From the NCBI RefSeq assembly GCF_039528175.1, contig NZ_BAAALH010000002.1:744001-808000 (forward strand): a stretch of DNA of 64,000 nt. The letters are read 5' to 3'. Below, one piece after another: positions 59,113 through 64,000 of the stretch. The notes beneath the pieces are model-generated. The model had not been told where the DNA came from. It made no database searches and worked only from the letters and a program-made list of their open reading frames with translations. Each line of letters begins with the position of its first letter. The stretch's first letter is position 1. The stretch is from Citricoccus alkalitolerans (GTDB lineage Bacteria > Actinomycetota > Actinomycetes > Actinomycetales > Micrococcaceae). A program made the position numbers and the translations under genes.

Positions 59113-61959
59113 TCAGGCCAGGGCGAGTCCCTGCACCGGGGCCAACTTGGCCGCCCGCTGCGAGGGGGCCACCGAGGCGAGCAGCCCGGCCAGCACGGAC
59201 ACCCCCACGATCACGGCCAACTCCCACCAGGGAACCACCGGCCAGACGATCGACTGACCGATCCCGGCCGCCATCGGCCCGAAGACCGTGTGGGCGCCCA
59301 GGCCGCCGTAGACGGTGCCCAAGGCGCAGCCGATCAGTGCGGCCACTCCCGAGATCAGCACGGCCTCCAGGGCCAGCATGCCGCGGAGTCCGCGCCGGGT
59401 CAGGCCAAGGGCCCGCATCAGCGAGTTCTCCCGTGAGCGTTCGATGGCAGACAGGGACAGGGTGTTGGCCACACCGATCAGAGCGATCAGCACCGAGACG
59501 GCGAGCAGGGCCGTGACCACCATGAGCATGCCGTCGATCACCACGGAGAACATCAGTCGCATGCTGAGATCCCCGGAGATCTTGTCCTGGGACACCCCGG
59601 CCGCCTGCGCGATGCCGGTGTTCAGTTCCTGCAGGCCGTCCATGGTGACGGTGTCCGAGGCATTGAGCCAGAGCTGCGGTGCCGTGGCGGCCACGGCGGC
59701 AGCAGCAGCATTGCCCGCCCCTGCGCCGTCCTCGGATCCTTGCCCGGCACTGCCGTCGGCGTCCTCCGCCAGTCCGATCGACCTGGCATCCTCGAGGGTG
59801 ATCACAGGCCGCACGGTGGATGAGGCACTCTGGATGACCTCGAGCTCGAGGGAACCGCTGGTGCCGGTGACGGTCACGGTGTCCGATTCGACGGTGTTGG
59901 GCATCAGGATGGTCCCGGATTCGCCGAGCCGATCGGCGCCCGTGCCCTGCGGCAGGCCGGAGACGACGGACCGCAGTTCCGTGGGGTCGGCGGCGTAGAC
60001 GGGAATACCGCCCTCGGAGCCGTCGCCCGAGGCCACGAAGTCGGGTGCTGCAAGCTCGGTCACACCGGCCGGTAGGAGCAGGGCCGCGGCGTCGATACCA
60101 TCCACCTGTGCCACGTCGTCCCGGGCCGTCTGGGCCTCTGCGGCGTTCAGGCCTGCGACGCCGGCCGCGTCGGATCCGGAGGCAGCGGAACCGTCACCGG
60201 ACTGTGCGGCGGCGTCCAGTGCGGATTCATTGCCGTTGCCGGGCATGAGTTCCACCTGCAGGTCCACGGGGAACTCCGCGGCGAAGATCGTGTCCATCTG
60301 CTGCTGGGCGGTGCGCCCGCCCGTGAGCATCATGGCCACCAGGGTGGTGCCGATCAGCAGGGCCGCGGCCGTGGAGGCGGTCCGGCCTGGATTGCGGGTC
60401 GCGTTGAGGCGGGCCATCCGGCCGGGCACTCCGGCCGGGCGGGCCGCCAGCCCGGCGACGGAGACGACCGCTGGCACGAACAGCACGGCGAGCATGAGCA
60501 CGCCCACGAAGGACAGGGCTCCTCCGGCCACGGCGATCGCCAGGTTGGCCTCTACAGCGCCCCAGACCAGTCCGGCCACGCCAGCCGCCAGGAACAGGGT
60601 GCCGAAGACCAGACGCAGCGTACCGGCCCGGTTGCCGACGGCGGCGTCCTCGCGGGGGCGCATGGCTTCCAGCGGGGAGACGCGCGTGGCCGCCAGGGCG
60701 GCGGACATCGAGGCGATGATCGTCATGACCATGCCCACGGCCACACAGGCGATCAGATCGCGGGGGTTGGCCTCGAAGGTCAGGAAGCCGAAGCCCTCGT
60801 TGGTGGAGCCCCAGAGGACGAGGGCGGCCACGATGCCGCTGGCCAGGGCCGAACCGATGATCGCGCCGAGGATGCCGATGACGCCGGCCTCGACCAGCAC
60901 GGAGCCGCGCACCTGCCGGCGGGAGGCGCCCAGGGCCCGCTGCAGGGCCAGGTCGCGGGACCGCTGGGCCACGAGCACAGAGAAGGTGTTGGAGATGACC
61001 AGCGCGGTGACGAGCAGGGCGATCACGGCGAAGGCGCCGAGCACCCAGACGAAGACGTTGGAACCGGCCATCTGGGCGACCTGCTCCTGGGCCTGCACGT
61101 CCGGGGTGGCAACGGTGACGGCCATCCCCTCGGCCTCGGCGAACTCCTGCAGGGCGACCTGGACGGTGGCCAGATCGGCCCCGTCCTCCAGGCTGACCAG
61201 GATGTACTCGGCGTAGTCCTGACCGAGGATCTCCTCCACATCGAACGCCTCCTCGCCGTCGGCACCGGCGTCCGAGGTCATCGCCTGGACGGAGTCGAGC
61301 TTCAGTGCCTCGGCCAGGGCGTCATCCATCTTCAGCTGGATCGCGCCGATCGCAGCAGGATTTTGGGAGACCTCGGTCAGCCCGGACACGGTGACCTTGC
61401 GGCCGGCCGCGTCGGCGGACATGCCGGACATCAAGAAGGTGGATGAGCCGACGTCGAGCCCGAAGTTCTCAGCGGTGCGCTCATCCACGGTGACCTCCGT
61501 GGTGGAGCCGGTGGCAGGGTACTCGCCGGCCGTGAGACCTTCGGCCACCAGAGAGGTGTCCTCGGGGACGGTGGAGGCCATGGCGAAGTCGGAGTCGGGG
61601 CTCCAGGTCCCCCCACCCTCCGCGTCGGAGGGTCGCTGGACCCCCACCGAGTTGGTCACGTGCGCGTAGGCGTCCTTCACGCCGTCGATGTCCTGCAGGG
61701 GGCCGGGCTCGGAGGAGGTGCCGGCCACCTCGGCCATGGAGGTCATGGCACCGTACCGGTCGGCGGAACCGGAGGACGGGCCGACCACCAGGTCGGCCTG
61801 TGAATAGGTGGCCCCGATGGAGTTGCGCAGGCTGGCCGTGGAAGACGAGCCCACGAGCAGGGCGGAGGCCAGGAAGGTCACGCCGATGGTGATGGCCAGC
61901 AGCACTGAGATGTAGCGGCGCGGCTGGTCCCTCAGTTGGGACAGGGCGAGCTTTAGCAT
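59113..61959 (-). CDS. MacB/FtsX-type ABC exporter permease, fused double-module
   Basis: A 948-residue protein with a repeated FtsX arrangement: N-terminal helix (YISVLLAITIGVTFLASALL), large extracytoplasmic domain, then three helices with GAFAVIALLVTALVISNTFSVLVAQRSRDLALQRALGASRRQVRGSVLVEAG, a linker, a second helix pair, another extracytoplasmic domain, and a second FtsX domain ending MALGLTRRGLRGMLALEAVLISGVAAL. The Arg-rich segments after helices contact the ATPase. Such proteins act in drug efflux, cell-wall signalling or lipoprotein release; exact role unknown. Its ATPase gene ends 3 bases upstream. Confidence 0.85.
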   Translation of the reverse strand: MLKLALSQLRDQPRRYISVLLAITIGVTFLASALLVGSSSTASLRNSIGATYSQADLVVGPSSGSADRYGAMTSMAEVAGTSSEPGPLQDIDGVKDAYAHVTNSVGVQRPSDAEGGGTWSPDSDFAMASTVPEDTSLVAEGLTAGEYPATGSTTEVTVDERTAENFGLDVGSSTFLMSGMSADAAGRKVTVSGLTEVSQNPAAIGAIQLKMDDALAEALKLDSVQAMTSDAGADGEEAFDVEEILGQDYAEYILVSLEDGADLATVQVALQEFAEAEGMAVTVATPDVQAQEQVAQMAGSNVFVWVLGAFAVIALLVTALVISNTFSVLVAQRSRDLALQRALGASRRQVRGSVLVEAGVIGILGAIIGSALASGIVAALVLWGSTNEGFGFLTFEANPRDLIACVAVGMVMTIIASMSAALAATRVSPLEAMRPREDAAVGNRAGTLRLVFGTLFLAAGVAGLVWGAVEANLAIAVAGGALSFVGVLMLAVLFVPAVVSVAGLAARPAGVPGRMARLNATRNPGRTASTAAALLIGTTLVAMMLTGGRTAQQQMDTIFAAEFPVDLQVELMPGNGNESALDAAAQSGDGSAASGSDAAGVAGLNAAEAQTARDDVAQVDGIDAAALLLPAGVTELAAPDFVASGDGSEGGIPVYAADPTELRSVVSGLPQGTGADRLGESGTILMPNTVESDTVTVTGTSGSLELEVIQSASSTVRPVITLEDARSIGLAEDADGSAGQGSEDGAGAGNAAAAAVAATAPQLWLNASDTVTMDGLQELNTGIAQAAGVSQDKISGDLSMRLMFSVVIDGMLMVVTALLAVSVLIALIGVANTLSLSAIERSRENSLMRALGLTRRGLRGMLALEAVLISGVAALIGCALGTVYGGLGAHTVFGPMAAGIGQSIVWPVVPWWELAVIVGVSVLAGLLASVAPSQRAAKLAPVQGLALA

Positions 61960-61962
61960 GGC

Positions 61963-62745
61963 TCAGGCCACCCCCAGCTTCGCCAGGGAGGCCAGCACGT
62001 TGTCCGGGGTGGGGTCGGTGATCTCGCCGGCGAGCTGTCCGTCGGCGAGCAGGACCACGCGGTCGGCGTAGGCGGCGGCGGCCGGATCGTGGGTGACCAT
62101 GATGATGGTCTGCCCCATCTCCCGGGAGGAGCGCCGCAACAGGGAGAGCACCTCGGCGCCGGTGGCGGAGTCCAGGTTGCCGGTCGGCTCGTCGCCGAAC
62201 ACCACGTCCGGGCGGGTCAGCAGGGCCCGGGCCACGGCCACGCGCTGCTGCTGTCCGCCGGAGAGTTGGTGGGGCTTGTGCTTGAGCCGATCCGTCAGCC
62301 CGAGGACCCCCACGACGTCGGCCATCCAGGCCCGGTCCACCGGCTTGCCGGCCAGGTCCAGGGGCAGCACGATGTTCTGCTCGGCCGTCAGGGTGGGGAC
62401 CAGGTTGAAAGCCTGGAAGACGAAGCCGATGCGGTCGCGGCGCAGGCGGGTCAGCTCGGTGTCGTTCAGACCGGTGATCTCCTGGCTGCCGAGGACGATG
62501 GAGCCGGAGTTCGCAGTGTCCAGGCCGGCGAGGCAGTGCATGAGAGTGGACTTGCCGGAGCCGGAGGGGCCCATGATGGCGGTGAAGCGTCCCTCGGCGA
62601 AGTCCACGTCCACGCCGGCGAGGGCGTGGACCACGGCCTCGCCTTTGCCGTAGGTCTTCACGAGGCCGCGGGCCGAGATGGCGGTCGAGGGCGTGCCGGG
62701 GGAAGAGGGAGTGGTGGAGGCGATGACGTCCGTACTGGTATCCAT
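61963..62745 (-). CDS. ABC exporter ATPase (MacB/LolD type)
   Basis: A 260-residue ATPase with Walker A GPSGSGKST, signature LSGGQQQRVAVARALL, Walker B VVFGDEPTGNLDS and H-loop MVTHDPAAAAYAD; AFNLVPTLTAEQNI lies between. It is the partner of the double-module permease directly downstream (3 bases between). Start ATG 62745 was chosen over an upstream GTG at 62754. A palindromic site lies in the 183-base divergent region to the lactate permease (see 62814), likely a response-regulator operator. Confidence 0.88.
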   Translation of the reverse strand: MDTSTDVIASTTPSSPGTPSTAISARGLVKTYGKGEAVVHALAGVDVDFAEGRFTAIMGPSGSGKSTLMHCLAGLDTANSGSIVLGSQEITGLNDTELTRLRRDRIGFVFQAFNLVPTLTAEQNIVLPLDLAGKPVDRAWMADVVGVLGLTDRLKHKPHQLSGGQQQRVAVARALLTRPDVVFGDEPTGNLDSATGAEVLSLLRRSSREMGQTIIMVTHDPAAAAYADRVVLLADGQLAGEITDPTPDNVLASLAKLGVA

Positions 62746-62813
62746 GACACCCACTCAACCGGTTTCACCGCCGCAATGAATCCACCGACGGGCCCGTTCC
62801 GTGGCCGATCAGG

Positions 62814-62831
62814 GTCATCCTCAGGGATGAC
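62814..62831. promoter_or_regulatory. Perfect 7-4-7 inverted repeat, candidate response-regulator operator
   Basis: GTCATCC (62814-62820), spacer TCAG, GGATGAC (62825-62831). NarL/LiaR-type regulators commonly bind GTCATCC-type inverted repeats in front of MacB-like ABC transporters. It lies 69 bases before the ATPase start and in the gap 62746-62928 shared with the divergent lactate permease. A matching two-component system is not visible in this window. Inference by motif similarity. Confidence 0.5.
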
Positions 62832-62928
62832 TCGGGGTCCTCCCGGACTCAGGGGTAGCATTCGACGGTGCGGGGGCCGAGACCGGAGCCCGTGAACAGG
62901 GATGTCCAGCAGAAAGTGGAGGCCGTCA

Positions 62929-64000
62929 GTGGATGTGGTCATGGCGGCTCTGCCGATCGTGCTGACCCTTGGACTACTCCCGACGAAACTACCCTCCTGG
63001 GTGGCGCCCGGTGCCGGCTTGAGCGCCGCCTTGGTGATCGCCGTAGCCTGGTTCTCCACGCCGTGGGCTGACCTGGGGGAGGCCTTCGGCGGTGGCGCCG
63101 GGACGGTCGTGGAGGTGCTGGCCATCATCGGCGGTGGCATCCTGCTGTCCCGGGTCATGGACCGCACCGGCGGCCAGCAGCGGATCGCGATCTGGCTCTC
63201 CGCCGGCGGCGGACCCACCGTATCCACGGCGCTGCTGATGGTGACGGGCGTGGTCCCGTTCCTGGAGTCGGTGACGGGCTTCGGAGTGTCCGTGATCATC
63301 GGATTGCCGCTGCTGCTCGCGTTGGGCTTCACGCCCCTGCGGGCCGCGTTGCTCTCCCTGCTCGGCCTGACCGTGGCCCCGTGGGGCTCCATGGCGCCGG
63401 GCACCCTGCTCGGCGCCGAGATCGCCGGTGTCCCGCTGATGGACCTGGGCCTGACCTCCGGAGCATTCAATATCGTGGCCTTCGTGGGCGGGGGCACCCT
63501 GGCCGCCATCGTGGCGGGCCGCGGCTCCCACGAGGCGGGGGCCCACCCGGGTGAGCTGACGTGGAAGGCCTACGCCGTCTGGGCCGGCACCGGATTCACC
63601 GCCGGGCTCGTCCAGGGTTCGGTCATCGTGGTGGCCAACCTGATGCTCGGCACGGCGGTGGCCGGCGCCGTCGGCTCCCTCGTCATGGCGGGACTGTGGG
63701 CCGTGATCATCAGCCGGGGCAAACTCCAGCCCACTCCCTGGCGGTATCTGGCCCCGTACCTGATCCTGCTCCTCGGGACGATCGCCGGACAGGTCATCGA
63801 GCGGACCCTCCTGCCCAATGGCATCGGGGCCGTGTTGGGCTCCCCCGCCCTGTGGTCCATCAGCGGTGCCGTCGCGGGCGTGTGGATCCTGGGCATGGAA
63901 CGGCACCACCGCTGGCTGCTGCCGCGCGAGACCGGGCGGATGTGGCTGGGCACGGCCATCCCGACCGGGCTCTATCTGCTGCTGGGCTACGCCATCTCCG
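62929..64000 (+). CDS. L-lactate permease (LctP family), 3' end outside the window
   Basis: Open from the GTG at 62929 to the window end, 357 codons without stop. The start has a GGAGG ribosome-binding site six bases before. The visible part has about ten helices and the family landmarks VPFLESVTGFGVSVIIGLPLLLALGF and LLGLTVAPWGSMAPGTLLGAE, typical of LctP/GlcA lactate permeases that import L- or D-lactate and glycolate by proton symport. The usual length is about 500-570 residues, so roughly two thirds is present. Divergent from the MacB-like ABC genes with 183 bases between. Confidence 0.85.
   Translation, partial: MDVVMAALPIVLTLGLLPTKLPSWVAPGAGLSAALVIAVAWFSTPWADLGEAFGGGAGTVVEVLAIIGGGILLSRVMDRTGGQQRIAIWLSAGGGPTVSTALLMVTGVVPFLESVTGFGVSVIIGLPLLLALGFTPLRAALLSLLGLTVAPWGSMAPGTLLGAEIAGVPLMDLGLTSGAFNIVAFVGGGTLAAIVAGRGSHEAGAHPGELTWKAYAVWAGTGFTAGLVQGSVIVVANLMLGTAVAGAVGSLVMAGLWAVIISRGKLQPTPWRYLAPYLILLLGTIAGQVIERTLLPNGIGAVLGSPALWSISGAVAGVWILGMERHHRWLLPRETGRMWLGTAIPTGLYLLLGYAIS

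Noticed and set aside
1..64000. tRNA, rRNA, insertion sequences, prophage or integration sites
   Set aside because: I scanned for typical tRNA-like ends, transposase motifs and phage genes and saw none. Without a search program small RNA genes cannot be excluded.

Overview
The window is chromosomal DNA of a high-GC Gram-positive actinobacterium, most likely a member of the Micrococcales close to Citricoccus, Kocuria, Micrococcus or Arthrobacter. This assignment is inference. It rests on the very high GC content with strong third-position GC bias, frequent GTG and TTG starts, several genes with a -10 hexamer only 6-8 bases before the start codon (leaderless style), a DtxR/IdeR-type iron box, a mycothiol-type maleylpyruvate isomerase-fold protein, and a menaquinone-type methyltransferase. 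No rRNA, tRNA, CRISPR array, insertion sequence or prophage was seen. Genes are closely packed and no stretch over about 240 bases lacks a gene.

Layout. 0-10.5 kb: small metabolic and stress-type genes (end of a TetR gene, NYN protein, aldehyde dehydrogenase, small alarmone synthetase, PadR regulator with a membrane protein, DUF899, VOC and YCII proteins, phosphoribosyltransferase, alpha/beta hydrolase divergent from a TetR gene, two tandem dihydrofolate-reductase-fold proteins). 10.5-20 kb: AzlCD branched-chain amino acid exporter, flavodoxin-fold reductases, an antibiotic-resistance type ABC-F protein with a possible tiny leader ORF, VOC proteins, a Pr6Pr membrane protein, an amino acid permease and a GNAT enzyme. 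20-25.6 kb: a complete siderophore importer (binding lipoprotein, two permeases, ATPase) behind an IdeR-like box, and a CDF-type transporter. 25.7-31 kb: MenG-like methyltransferase, two paralogous small unknown proteins, two MarR regulators and an ABC exporter pair whose permease gene is broken by an assembly gap.

31-45 kb is a cell-surface region. It has a secreted esterase with three SLH-type repeats, a divergent DUF2975 / HTH / FAD-oxidoreductase operon behind two palindromes, a luciferase-like monooxygenase, and a 2485-residue secreted adhesin-like protein with a vWA domain, 18 Ig-like repeats and a C-terminal LATTG-type anchor. 45-64 kb: a fused FAD/Fe-S dehydrogenase, aspartate dehydrogenase, a LysG/LysE-type regulator and exporter, a frameshifted NAD(P)-binding gene, PhzF, Nudix, DUF368 (PopT), DinB, AraC and VOC proteins, a MacB-like ABC transporter pair, and the start of a lactate permease.

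Clear functional units are the iron importer, AzlCD, LysG/LysE, the two ABC exporter pairs and the DUF2975/HTH/FAD operon. The best candidates for something undescribed are the paralogous GPASRQ-motif proteins behind an operator-like repeat, the possible MKR leader peptide of the ABC-F gene, and the regulated surface-protein region.
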